From: a virus | DNA length: 46,345 nucleotides | IMG/VR virus record: IMGVR_UViG_3300020180_000028 | Location: 1 to 46,345 of that record | Reading direction: 5' to 3' (one strand) | Shown here: piece by piece, positions 1 to 8,683 of the stretch | Layout: each line of letters starts with the position of its first letter | Position numbering within the stretch: position 1 is the first letter of the stretch | Made by a program: the position numbers and the translations under genes | The notes under the pieces: generated by a model | The model's input: the letters and a program-made list of their open reading frames with translations, nothing else | Databases searched by the model: none | What the model was told of the DNA's origin: nothing

Positions 1-1619
1 CCTCTGACCTGACTAGAGCAGGAAGCTAAATTCCACCGTCCAAGAGTCAAGTTACCAAAAGTTGTTCCGTTTCCAAGAGTGGCTATTGTTAAATATTCTA
101 CGGAAAGAACTAAGGGGCCATTGTTGTCACCGCCGCCAATCATTGCCCTGGTAGAAGACGAACATGCGGCAGAGTATTGCCTAGAGTTGGCCAAAGTGCC
201 AAAACTTATAGCATTGCCAGTAGTAGCAATGGTCACGTAGTCGATCACATTCAAGACCGTCGGAGTGTTACCTCCAGCAAAGATTGCCCTGGTAGTAGAT
301 GCACACGCGGCGATACCCATACGTACTCCTGTAAGATCGCCAAAGTCGATAGCGTTTCCAAGTGTAGCGATGGTCACGTAGTCGATTACGTTGACACGTC
401 CGCCTGATGTTCCTGCGGCGATCAATCCCCGTGTGTTATTAGCTGTGGCAGATGGCTCAGACCTAGCAATTGTAAGGTCACCAAAGTCAATGGCGTTCCC
501 AAGAGTGGAGAAGGTCACGTAGTCAATAATATTTGACGCAGACGATCCCGCCCACAAACCTCGCGTTCTATTTCCCATAGAGGCGACACCATAAGCGGTG
601 CGAGTCAAATTTCCAAAACTAATAGCGTTACCTGTTGTTGCTATTGATATATATTCAATAGCAGATGAAGGCGCATCGCCGCCTCCAAACAAACCTCTAG
701 ATAAGGGGCTACTACCGTTAAACCTTGCAACCCTAAACCAATTAGTTCCGTCAGAAACTAATGTTACGGCTGAAAAGTTAGTCTCTATAAGTTCAATTGT
801 AGTTGAAATCCCGTCTAAATTTCCAGACAGAATTACATGTATTTTGTTTGTAGCTGAAGTTCCCTTGTAGTCCTTGATAGTGGCTATGAATTTATCAGTA
901 GGAGCCGGTAGGATCACTTCAATTGCACCGGCAGAGGTGTCTATGTTTATAATTTTGCCATTATCTGTAGTTAAAACAGTATACGGGTTTATGGTGGTTT
1001 CTTTGATTGATATGTTGTCAAATTGCAAAGTAACAGGATCGCCGCCGTTATATAGCTGTATGAAAACATTCGAAGATAAGGCTGTAAATACACCCGTTGA
1101 AGTTACCCAGCCGGTAGTCGAATTTGTGGCAGAAAAAAGCAGAGTGCCGCTATTATTAGCACCGTTATAAACATTAATTGTCGTGTTTCCAGTTCCACTA
1201 ACCATTCTAGAATCGGCAGAAAATGTGTATATTACTCCGGTTGCTAGAGAGGTAAGGGCTTGAGTAGCAGGTCCGCCGCCAGCGCTGTAGGTTTGCTGAA
1301 TGACACCCGCAGTCCATGAGTTGTTAGACCCTAGAGTCCACCCGGTCGCATTGGTATCTAAAGTACCGTTTGTAACTAATTCTGAACCACTGGTTACATA
1401 CCCAAGAAGTGTTCGGTCTTTAGTGCTGCTAACTCCGCCGCTTCCAATGCCTCCGCTTCCAACAATAGAGGCCCAAGCACCACTTTTGTATTGCCATAGT
1501 CCAATTTCTCTAATGGTACCGTCAGAGAAGTAAAAATCTCCGTCTACTGGCGTAGATGGGTCTGTTGCTTGCGGTTGCAATACAAGCCCTCTACTTCTTT
1601 GTTGAAAATCTATAGCCAT
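1..1619 (-). CDS. Tail fibre/adhesin with kelch-like repeats (3' end cut by window edge)
   Basis: The frame is open from the ATG at 1617-1619 to the left edge, giving at least 539 aa; the C-terminus is missing. The N-terminal ~60 aa are fibre-like. A jelly-roll, CBM-like stretch follows (roughly residues 80-200), starting near LVTNGTLDTNATGW and ending FDNISIKE. From about residue 308 (nt 698 downward) come five imperfect repeats of 44-49 aa of the pattern RGLFxGG...IDYVTIATLGNAIDFGDLT, resembling kelch/beta-propeller blades. Such repeats occur in phage adhesins that contact host surface polymers, so receptor binding is the likely role (inference). A promoter-like GTGGTATTATAG lies just upstream at 1637-1646. 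It is the last of three consecutive fibre genes on this strand. The fold was not tested. Confidence 0.8.
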   Translation of the reverse strand, partial: MAIDFQQRSRGLVLQPQATDPSTPVDGDFYFSDGTIREIGLWQYKSGAWASIVGSGGIGSGGVSSTKDRTLLGYVTSGSELVTNGTLDTNATGWTLGSNNSWTAGVIQQTYSAGGGPATQALTSLATGVIYTFSADSRMVSGTGNTTINVYNGANNSGTLLFSATNSTTGWVTSTGVFTALSSNVFIQLYNGGDPVTLQFDNISIKETTINPYTVLTTDNGKIINIDTSAGAIEVILPAPTDKFIATIKDYKGTSATNKIHVILSGNLDGISTTIELIETNFSAVTLVSDGTNWFRVARFNGSSPLSRGLFGGGDAPSSAIEYISIATTGNAISFGNLTRTAYGVASMGNRTRGLWAGSSASNIIDYVTFSTLGNAIDFGDLTIARSEPSATANNTRGLIAAGTSGGRVNVIDYVTIATLGNAIDFGDLTGVRMGIAACASTTRAIFAGGNTPTVLNVIDYVTIATTGNAISFGTLANSRQYSAACSSSTRAMIGGGDNNGPLVLSVEYLTIATLGNGTTFGNLTLGRWNLASCSSQVR

Positions 1620-1636
1620 TGTTTTCCTGTAATACT

Positions 1637-1646
1637 ATAATACCAC
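1637..1646 (-). promoter_or_regulatory. Extended -10 promoter motif GTGGTATTAT
   Basis: The minus strand reads GTGGTATTATAG between the stop of the 776-aa fibre gene and the ATG at 1619. TGG+TATTAT fits an extended -10 (TGn + TATAAT-like). No good -35 is seen. The same 10-mer recurs ahead of other cassettes. Confidence 0.5.
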
Positions 1647-1657
1647 TTATTTAAAAA

Positions 1658-3988
1658 TTAGGTCTTTATGCGCTTTACGTCTGCCCTAAGCGTTGCCGTG
1701 TTTGCTCCAGATGAGTAGCGAATATTTACGTTTGCTCCATTTACTATAGCGTCAAAGGTAACTCCAGTAGAAGCAGTTTGATTGCCGGTTTCTACTACGC
1801 TAATGTTAGTTCCATTTGTAACGACAGATATTTTAGCAATCCTAACATTGTTTGTAGTTGCCTCTTTAACCTTATAGTGCATTTCAAACCCCTCATACGA
1901 TGCATGTGCAAACGTTAGTGAAGCAATAACTGTGTTGGTCTGAGAAGCTGATAGGGCGATGCTGTGGAAATATTCTTCTTGTAGGAAGTCAGAATTTGAG
2001 GAACCTCTCTGTAACCCACCGGAACTATGTACTAAAACATTTGCCCCAAGTGTCATATCCCCGCCTAGAGTAGCCGCCCCAATGTTTGGAGTTACTAGAG
2101 TTGGGGAGGTGTTCATTACAAAAGTGCTTCCAGTTCCTGTCTGAGCACCTACGGCCGTAGCGTTTCCTGTTGAAGTGATGGGGCCGGTTAGGTTGGCGTT
2201 GGTGGCATTGTTTCCATTGAGTTTTTCAATAGCCTGTAGAATTGTGTCTGTTGCAGCTACAGTGCCAGCACCAGATGCGTATCCTGTTAAAACCTTACCT
2301 ATCACTACAGAGTTGGGGACAGTGGCAGCGTTATTTATTGTGGTTACGTCTCCCGTGAGAACTGTTAGGTAATCAGCACCCGCTGTTGCTGCAGATATAG
2401 CCGTTCCATCTCCCTTTAGAACACCAGTAATCGTTGTGGAAAGAGTTAAAGCCGGGGTTGCCCCACCAGAGCTAGATCCAGCAAAACCATTAGCGCTAGA
2501 TACAGAAACAGCAGTTACCGTTCCAGTACCGGCAGGGGACCAGGACCCGTCTGCTCTTAGGAAATTAGCTGTACCACCGCCACTTAGTGGAGCGATACCA
2601 GGCTGTGTAGCTGTAAATTGCTGCAAAGCCAAAGCCTGACCTGTTAATATAGCGCCTTTTGCGTCTCCGGTGACTCCCGCTGCAGAAAGAGTGATGTCTC
2701 CGCTATTTGTACCGGATAGGTTGGCTACCGCACCGTTTGCTAGCATAGCGTTAGAAATAGCACCGTTTGCAATATCTGTAGCGTTTCCTGTTGAGGTAAC
2801 AGGGCCGGTTAGGTTGGCGTTGGTTGTAACTGTTCCAGAGGTTAGTCCAGAGGCAGTTCCAGTAATGTTGGTACCCACCAAGGCAGACGGAGTGCCAAGG
2901 TCGGGAGTTACTAGTGTAGGTGAGGTGGCAAAGACCAAAGACCCTGAGCCAGTTTCGTCGGAAATAACCCCTGCAAGCTGAGCAGATGTGGTTGCGGCAA
3001 ACTGAGCTAGTGTTCCACCTGTTAGCGACCTAGTGTCAATATCACTTTGTAGTTCGTTAAGTGCTAGTTGTACAGTAATTGCTGCTAGGTTTCCAGAAGG
3101 TGCGTTTGTAATTTTTGAAGCTGTGTAGTCACCGTTTTCGGCTGTAACAACTCCCTGTCTATTAAACACAGACATAACTGCATCGGAACCAGGTGTTTTT
3201 TGCCAAACAGTGCCGGAATACATAATAAGATCGCCAATACCAAAGTTTAGCGATATTGAATCAAAAGTTTGTGTGCCAGCTACGTTAACCCTATAGGTAT
3301 CTCCTGCATTTCCAACGCCATCTGACAAAGAAGGGCTGTTGGTGGTTGCATTCCACTGCCCTTGGAATTCCATAACAGTGTTTGGCAATTGAGAGGCCGG
3401 TACTTTGCCGCCGCCGTCTAGGGTGGCGATTCCGCTAGAAACACCTAGTTGGTCAAACCTAAGAGCGTCTCCATTAGCAGTTGGGTTTCCCAATCCAGTA
3501 AGCTTAAATCCACCCATCGACTGATTAGCAGCGAATGCGTTTACGCCGCTTGCTAAGATGGCTTGTTCGTACCTTACTGAATCACCGGCCGAAGTGCCAT
3601 TGCCCAATCCAGTAAGCTTAAAAGTACCCATCGGTTGATTAGCTGTAAAACCTCTAGAGCCGTCTTTCAAGATAGAATTATTAACATCTATTAGATTAAC
3701 GTTGGCATCTGCCATTGTAACTGTTCTAGTAGTTGCTGTTGCTACGCTAGAAACATCAAACGCTAAAATTTTAGTCGCATCTGCTAGGTTTTTAACGTTA
3801 AAAGAATCATCAAAAAAACTAGAGGTTGCTGAAGCACCTGTAACTATAGTTGTAAAGGAACCGTTTTCCCTTAAGATTAGCCTGTGGGTGGAGCTATTGT
3901 AATAGATAAGTCCATTGCCGGTGTCAGAGGGGTCGGCGGCTAAAGAGCCGACTTTTATTGGACCGCTAACTTCAAATGTGCCTGACAT
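1658..3988 (-). CDS. Tail fibre protein, low-complexity repeat type
   Basis: 776 aa, rich in Gly, Thr, Ser, Asn and Ala, with repeat modules typical of phage fibre shafts. Two collar-like repeats of the form FKLTGLGN..TxxGDxxRxxQ lie near residues 125-180. A SVFNRQGVVTAENGDYTASK element follows, then several SPTLVTP.LGT and ANLTGPxTSTGNAT modules. At DNA level the last module is a near-identical direct repeat of about 48 bp (near 2155-2205 and 2775-2825). The C-terminal ~90 aa form a beta-rich tip resembling the C-termini of the neighbouring 1093-aa protein. ATG 3988 is preceded by AGGGG. Role inferred: distal part of a tail fibre. No catalytic motif is visible. Confidence 0.8.
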   Translation of the reverse strand: MSGTFEVSGPIKVGSLAADPSDTGNGLIYYNSSTHRLILRENGSFTTIVTGASATSSFFDDSFNVKNLADATKILAFDVSSVATATTRTVTMADANVNLIDVNNSILKDGSRGFTANQPMGTFKLTGLGNGTSAGDSVRYEQAILASGVNAFAANQSMGGFKLTGLGNPTANGDALRFDQLGVSSGIATLDGGGKVPASQLPNTVMEFQGQWNATTNSPSLSDGVGNAGDTYRVNVAGTQTFDSISLNFGIGDLIMYSGTVWQKTPGSDAVMSVFNRQGVVTAENGDYTASKITNAPSGNLAAITVQLALNELQSDIDTRSLTGGTLAQFAATTSAQLAGVISDETGSGSLVFATSPTLVTPDLGTPSALVGTNITGTASGLTSGTVTTNANLTGPVTSTGNATDIANGAISNAMLANGAVANLSGTNSGDITLSAAGVTGDAKGAILTGQALALQQFTATQPGIAPLSGGGTANFLRADGSWSPAGTGTVTAVSVSSANGFAGSSSGGATPALTLSTTITGVLKGDGTAISAATAGADYLTVLTGDVTTINNAATVPNSVVIGKVLTGYASGAGTVAATDTILQAIEKLNGNNATNANLTGPITSTGNATAVGAQTGTGSTFVMNTSPTLVTPNIGAATLGGDMTLGANVLVHSSGGLQRGSSNSDFLQEEYFHSIALSASQTNTVIASLTFAHASYEGFEMHYKVKEATTNNVRIAKISVVTNGTNISVVETGNQTASTGVTFDAIVNGANVNIRYSSGANTATLRADVKRIKT

Positions 3989-4002
3989 AGAATTTTACCC
4001 CT

Positions 4003-4043
4003 GTTGATTATATACTTTGTTGATTATATACTTTGTTGATTAT
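4003..4043. repeat. 16-bp tandem repeat, about 2.5 copies
   Basis: The unit GTTGATTATATACTTT occurs at 4003-4018 and 4019-4034, with a partial copy at 4035-4043 that contains the TAA stop of the upstream gene. It fills the gap between two fibre genes. It looks like replication-slippage duplication of the end of the 1093-aa gene; each copy regenerates a TAA on the minus strand. Confidence 0.85.
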
Positions 4044-7000
4044 GCCCATCTTCTCATTGAGGCCTTGAACGTTCCTGAAAAACCTGTGCTAGAAGATGTG
4101 TACTGTAAAAGAATGTCTCCCGCTGAGAAAACCGCCGTTAGTGGAATTGCTGCACCATTTATCCCCACACCGCCGGTAGGTGTAGATGTGTCTGTAAAGA
4201 ATGCTGTAGCTCCATCGTGAGTGACGGTTATAGTTCCAACCCTTCTCTGTCCATTTCTTACGATTGAGTAATCAACTATTGCAAATGGATAAAGTGTGGC
4301 GTCGTAAGTAGCTAAGGTATCTGCAGCGACTTGATTGTCATTAATCGTTAGTGGAGCTGATAGTCTCCCTATATTTAGCCCGTTTAATGAAATTTGCTTT
4401 CCTGCGTTATCCCAAGTGAAATTAGAATCAGCTTCTAGGAAACCACCGGTACCGTTAAACTGAACTTCAGTTATATTACCCGCTGCTAATGCTCCGCCTA
4501 CTGCTGATCCAGAATAATTAGGCAATCCTCCAGGACCACCAGAACTGTCTGACCATCTCTTAACAGAATAATTAATTAGCCCATCAATCCCTGAGTTGCT
4601 AGCCGTGTATCTTAGTCTTACGGTTGATCCTGAAATATCTGCAAATAAATTAACCCCGGTATCACCGATAAATGCACTGGTTTTAGGATGGCTGATATCT
4701 GTTCCGTCAGTCGTTATTACGATACTGCCGGTTTCTTTGTTTACGCCTCTGACTACTGAGAAGTCAATAATCATGTTTTCAGAGCCAGCATAGTTAACTA
4801 CAAAGATATTATCAGTTGTATTATCTATGATATCTGTTATCTTTAAAGAACTCTGCTCGTAATAATTAGCGCCGCTGAAGTAGCGAACATAGTCGTTAAA
4901 ATTAAAGGAAGATGTTGAATCGTTATAAACACCCGCAGTTCCTTCAAACCCAGCACCTTCGGTAGCCCTAACAATCTCACCACCTACCGGGTCTATTCCG
5001 TTTTCAAAGATATCTTGAGCGGCCCACGCAAGAGCAACACCAACTCCTGAGACTTTATAAGCACGGTTGTTATTTACAGCTAGATTAGTAAACAACACAA
5101 TATCATCGTCGGCAATCGTCACGTCATCAATTACAGCACTTACACCTGCGGGAAGGGTGGTGGAGACAGGGTCAATGAGATTTACCTTAGCTTCGCCTGA
5201 GCCGGAGCCGGAGCCGCCGGAGCCGCCTATAACACCTAGTTGAAGAATGTGATCAGATTCAATATCATCCATCACACCAGCGGTATCAGTGATTAGAACC
5301 TGACCAAGAGCAATCCCTTTGGTGTATTTAGCTTTAGGAGCATTGGCTACAACGGCTTCAGACGTGGAGGCTGGAACTACAGAAATAGTAGCTGTTATTT
5401 CGTTTTCTGAATTTGAAATGCTTGAGGTAAGGGTGACTGCGTACCAAATCGATTCTCCTGCGGGCAAGGCGAACGGAGTAAAGTTTACACCTAAAGCGGT
5501 TACCCCGTCTGACTTGAATACATCACCAGTTGTAAAATCAACAACAGCACCCTCAAAGGAGAGTACCAAGTTCTTCATTGACTGGGTAAGTGTGATGCCG
5601 CTAGCAAGAATCGCGTCTGCACCGCTAATACGAACGGAGTCGCTTAGGGTTTCATGAGGAGTGATGCGCAATTGAGACAAAGAAGCAGCGGCAGCAGTGG
5701 CAACGCTGTAAAGAGACTTGTCTAGAGATTTAATCCCTTTAGTTAGGTTATCACCGTCAGTTAGGTAGTGATTAACTTCAGGAACAACAGTAGCGTTTGT
5801 GTAATCTGGAGTACTGTCGCCGTCTCCTGAACTTCCAGTGTATTGAAGTACCGCTAGAGGTACTCCGTCTGAAATATGAAGACTCTCGCCCTGTTCTAGC
5901 TCTGCACCTAGGAAACGTACATATACCCTTGGGATACCGCCATTGTCGTCTCTGAACATTAGCCAGTAAGTATTTGCATCAAATGGAACATCTTGTCTTG
6001 CTGCAATCTTGATGTGTCGGTCAGTTGATGGAGCTGCGTTTGTGCGATAATTGCCGTATGCGTATTTAGCGTCAATACCGTTGATACCGGTAGATGTTCC
6101 AGTGAATACTGTCTTAAGGGTAACTTGACTTGTAGAGTCAATACTTAAAATCTGATAGTATTCCGTATCTTCATCAGAGCCAACCTTAATAAAATCATCT
6201 GCCTCTAGTAGGGTGGTCCAGGAGACTGAGCCTACAGATGTTACTACTCCAGAGCCGTTTGTGAAAATAAGCTGTGGAGTTATGTCTTGATTACGAATAA
6301 TATTAATATAGGCAGCTTGGCCGTCTGCTAGTGTTAGATTAGTACCGGCGGCATATGCCTCTAGCTTATACTTAAGACGAGAGGAAATAACCGTAAGGAA
6401 AATATTCTCATCCCAATTCATCTGGCCAGCGACGGATGAGCTATGGGTGATAGTTCCTTCACCTGTCATGAGAGTATTGGCTACATCGTAACGAAGCCCC
6501 GAAATAGAGCCACCAATAGCAGGAGAATACCAATAATTAGTACCCTTGAGTAGTTTTATTTCTGTCTTAAGAGCGTCGTCGTTTTCTTTGAAAGAAAGAA
6601 TCTGCTTATCTCCACCTCTAAAGGGAGAATTCAAGGAAGACGAACTTTGCCAGTAGTTTTCTACTCTGCCCTCTGAATCGTTAGTCCATGGATAATCATA
6701 AAAGGGGTCTGGAGTGCTTACACCTGCAGTTCCCAATCTGAATAGCATAGGGCGACGATCTTGGACAGATAGTACGTTGTTTGCAGTGTCAGTTTCTACT
6801 ATAGAGATAGGGATAACGTTAGATGCGAACAAGGTAGAGGAGATTATGATTTGAAAATCAAGAGTCTCAAGGAAGGGAAGGGTTTTTACTATTTCAGCGC
6901 CTACGGTAGGATTCCACAAGTAGGTTTGAATAGCAGTAGAGTCGTCAACTTGACGAATAAACTCAAGCCCCACATAGTTTAGAGCACTGGGCGTAAACGC

Positions 7001-7321
7001 ACCTACAATTTTAGAATTAGTGGTGGACGATAGGGTTTCATTCGCAGTTCCCTCTCTTACTTGAAAGAATGTACCGGAAGTATTGGATTGTCCATGCAAC
7101 ATGGCAGAACCAGACACAATCATCTGTAGATTGGAAGCAGACGCCCCAATAGAGCCTGCCATTTCTAGCTCAAAACCGCGAATTACATAAGATTTATTTT
7201 CGTTAGTAATGAGTGAGGAGAGTAACTCATCGAAATCGTTAGAACCTCCAGACTCAATAGCCCTCATGTGGGGAACGTCCAACCTCATTTGTCCTAAAAA
7301 ATTTACTCTGGAACGAATCAT
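4040..7321 (-). CDS. Large tail fibre/baseplate-attached structural protein
   Basis: 1093 aa starting MIRSRVNFLGQMRLDVPHMR. The long N-terminal part (about residues 1-230) looks like the virion-anchoring domain of large phage fibres, including a DRRPMLFRLG segment. Middle regions are beta-rich, with a GGSGGSGSGSG linker near residue 700. The C-terminus has two copies of one beta module (about residues 835-920 and 1000-1093). Each has the form xDxSVxRG...GxIxVTxDGTxI...GVxLxAxxxGxxVxLxYTxS...SxKRW, and a related module ends the 776-aa fibre. It probably forms the proximal fibre that carries the downstream fibres (inference from order and size). A GTGGTATTATA on the minus strand at 7448-7457 may be its promoter. 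Confidence 0.75.
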   Translation of the reverse strand: MIRSRVNFLGQMRLDVPHMRAIESGGSNDFDELLSSLITNENKSYVIRGFELEMAGSIGASASNLQMIVSGSAMLHGQSNTSGTFFQVREGTANETLSSTTNSKIVGAFTPSALNYVGLEFIRQVDDSTAIQTYLWNPTVGAEIVKTLPFLETLDFQIIISSTLFASNVIPISIVETDTANNVLSVQDRRPMLFRLGTAGVSTPDPFYDYPWTNDSEGRVENYWQSSSSLNSPFRGGDKQILSFKENDDALKTEIKLLKGTNYWYSPAIGGSISGLRYDVANTLMTGEGTITHSSSVAGQMNWDENIFLTVISSRLKYKLEAYAAGTNLTLADGQAAYINIIRNQDITPQLIFTNGSGVVTSVGSVSWTTLLEADDFIKVGSDEDTEYYQILSIDSTSQVTLKTVFTGTSTGINGIDAKYAYGNYRTNAAPSTDRHIKIAARQDVPFDANTYWLMFRDDNGGIPRVYVRFLGAELEQGESLHISDGVPLAVLQYTGSSGDGDSTPDYTNATVVPEVNHYLTDGDNLTKGIKSLDKSLYSVATAAAASLSQLRITPHETLSDSVRISGADAILASGITLTQSMKNLVLSFEGAVVDFTTGDVFKSDGVTALGVNFTPFALPAGESIWYAVTLTSSISNSENEITATISVVPASTSEAVVANAPKAKYTKGIALGQVLITDTAGVMDDIESDHILQLGVIGGSGGSGSGSGEAKVNLIDPVSTTLPAGVSAVIDDVTIADDDIVLFTNLAVNNNRAYKVSGVGVALAWAAQDIFENGIDPVGGEIVRATEGAGFEGTAGVYNDSTSSFNFNDYVRYFSGANYYEQSSLKITDIIDNTTDNIFVVNYAGSENMIIDFSVVRGVNKETGSIVITTDGTDISHPKTSAFIGDTGVNLFADISGSTVRLRYTASNSGIDGLINYSVKRWSDSSGGPGGLPNYSGSAVGGALAAGNITEVQFNGTGGFLEADSNFTWDNAGKQISLNGLNIGRLSAPLTINDNQVAADTLATYDATLYPFAIVDYSIVRNGQRRVGTITVTHDGATAFFTDTSTPTGGVGINGAAIPLTAVFSAGDILLQYTSSSTGFSGTFKASMRRWA

Positions 7322-7423
7322 GCTATAAGTCTTTGATATTGTTGGTTTTTTGTATTAGAAGTTATTTAAAGATTACAATGAACGATATGGTAAAGATTGC
7401 GTTTTTATATGTTTATCTATTGT

Positions 7424-7457
7424 TTGACTATTTTTTCTGTATAGGTTATAATACCAC
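7424..7457 (+). promoter_or_regulatory. sigma70-type promoter, overlapping a divergent minus-strand motif
   Basis: Plus strand: TTGACT at 7424-7429, a 17-bp spacer, TATAAT at 7447-7452, then AGGAG and an ATG at 7474. The same bases read on the minus strand give GTGGTATTATA (7448-7457), the extended -10 motif found before several minus-strand cassettes. The site could therefore fire both ways, leftward into the 1093-aa fibre gene and rightward into the Imm5-like gene. The rightward elements are the stronger match. Confidence 0.75.
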
Positions 7458-7473
7458 TAACAGGAGACAGTTT

Positions 7474-8094
7474 ATGCAAATTAACAAAGAATTCTTGAAA
7501 AGCCTTAAACCCTGTGCTGACAGGTATAAGGTTTTTCTAAAACATCACGCTAATTTTGATGGAAGCCTTAGTGAATTCATGGGCTTACCTGATCTTGACT
7601 ACGACGATAAAATTTGGATTGCAAGGAAGGTATTAATCAGGAATCAACTGGTTAAATGGGCAACGCTATGCGCTGAAAGTGTAGTACCTGTTTTTGAAGC
7701 AAAATACCCGGATGACAAACGCCTTAGTGATTGCATCAATTTTCTTAAAACCGTTAATAATTTCAATATCTTGACATATGCTCAACTATTAGAGGTTAGT
7801 AGACATATAAGCGCTACCAATAGTGCCCGCTTTGTTTCCAGTGCTGCCTGTGTTTCCAGTGATTCCGCCAGCGCTGCCCTTGCCGTCTATTTTGCCGTCT
7901 ATGCCGCCAACTATGCCTATGCTACCTATGCCACCGAAGCTGACTATGCTGCAGCCTATACCGCCCATTATGCCATCGAAGCTGCCACCTATGCCACCGA
8001 ATCTGCCAAGGATGCCGGTAAAGATGATGACGCTGCTCAACAAAATCAAGAAGCTCTTAACATTAAGTTTCTTAAGCAAGTGATTAGTTTGTAA
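7474..8094 (+). CDS. Imm5-like (putative immunity protein family) Ala/Tyr-rich protein, isolated plus-strand copy
   Basis: 206 aa from the ATG at 7474, with AGGAG at 7462-7466. The N-terminal ~100 aa carry the family signature: MQINKEFLKSLKPC.DRY, LPDLDYDDKIWIA, WATLCAESVVPVFE and YPDDKRLSDCINFLK. The C-terminal half is a run of short Ala/Tyr helices (AVYAANYAYATYATEADYAA style) ending LNIKFLKQVIS. The pattern W.xxCAExVxxxFExxxPDDxR followed by A/Y repeats matches what I know of Imm5-like putative immunity proteins. That assignment is by pattern recognition, not a search. Seven paralogues sit in an array at 41.7-46.3 kb. This copy is alone, on the opposite strand, between fibre and tube-like genes, with its own strong promoter. 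Biochemical function is unknown. Confidence 0.8.
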   Translation: MQINKEFLKSLKPCADRYKVFLKHHANFDGSLSEFMGLPDLDYDDKIWIARKVLIRNQLVKWATLCAESVVPVFEAKYPDDKRLSDCINFLKTVNNFNILTYAQLLEVSRHISATNSARFVSSAACVSSDSASAALAVYFAVYAANYAYATYATEADYAAAYTAHYAIEAATYATESAKDAGKDDDAAQQNQEALNIKFLKQVISL

Positions 8095-8108
8095 AATAGG
8101 AGTTATTT

Positions 8109-8249
8109 ATGAAAGAAAACGTAAAATCAAGCACTTACAAAGACGAATGGACAGAACGTGATGCGTTGCCAGAGAATGACGTTTATGGGGATGAAAACCC
8201 AACAAAAAACGACAATACTAGCTCATGTCAACCGGAGAATAGGGAATAA
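8109..8249 (+). CDS. Small hydrophilic hypothetical protein
   Basis: 46 aa (MKENVKSSTYKDEWTERD...). ATG 8109 has AGGAG at 8098-8102 and lies 14 nt after the Imm5-like stop, so the two are probably cotranscribed. The protein is charged and Asn/Asp/Glu-rich with no recognisable domain. Its 3' end overlaps the convergent 3' end of the tail-tube-like gene by 32 nt. Small but well initiated. Confidence 0.55.
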   Translation: MKENVKSSTYKDEWTERDALPENDVYGDENPTKNDNTSSCQPENRE

Positions 8250-8675
8250 TCCCCTTAAACGTAAAAGAAAGTTTAACGGTTCCCTTTGCTTGGATACTCA
8301 TTGTTTCTGCGCTAACAACACACTGTGGGATAAATATAATCTTAGTGTCAGACTGGCGCTCTCTTATTTCAAATGAAACATACGGAGCAAAAAGCTTTTG
8401 ATTAATCTTTGTCAGCGCATCGTGGCCTTGAAGTCCGCCAGATAGCTTTACAAAAATACCAGAAACAGAGCCCTGAACTGACACTTTAGTGATAGCGATT
8501 TCTTGTGGAAAAAAAGAGTCAATTCCATATATGAAATCTTGACCGTAATCAACCGTGTAAGAAATGCTTTGAGCCTCTGGGTAAAGCTTACCGCCGATAT
8601 ACAAACTGCACTCGGCCCCTTTTAGTACTATTGATTGACTGATAACCCACCACCTGTATTTTTGTAAAAAATCAT
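8218..8675 (-). CDS. Tail-tube-like virion protein, apparent frameshift near its 5' end
   Basis: The conserved part (VLKGAECSLYIGGKLYPEAQ onward, about 135 aa) has the alternating beta pattern of contractile-tail tube and tube-initiator proteins: SISYTVDYG, IYGIDSFFPQEI, VSVQGSVSG and a final beta hairpin. The best start is ATG 8675, preceded by AGGGA and following the upstream TAG. That frame gives MIFYKNTGGGLSVNQ and stops at TAG 8628-8630. The conserved part lies in another frame, whose only upstream start is a poorly placed TTG at 8745 inside the previous gene. Restoring one TCAA unit in the TCAATCAA run would join the two parts into one protein. This may be mutation, sequencing error or recoding. 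The tube assignment itself is moderate. Confidence 0.5.
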
Positions 8676-8683
8676 ACTGTTCC

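Noticed and set aside
177-3902. Many plus-strand ORFs of 60-110 aa over the fibre genes
   Set aside because: Antisense shadows of repetitive minus-strand genes, without RBSs or domain features.
7333-7473. N-terminal extension of the plus-strand Imm5-like protein from 7333
   Set aside because: It would run through the promoter; paralogues start at MQINKE, and the AGGAG sits before ATG 7474.
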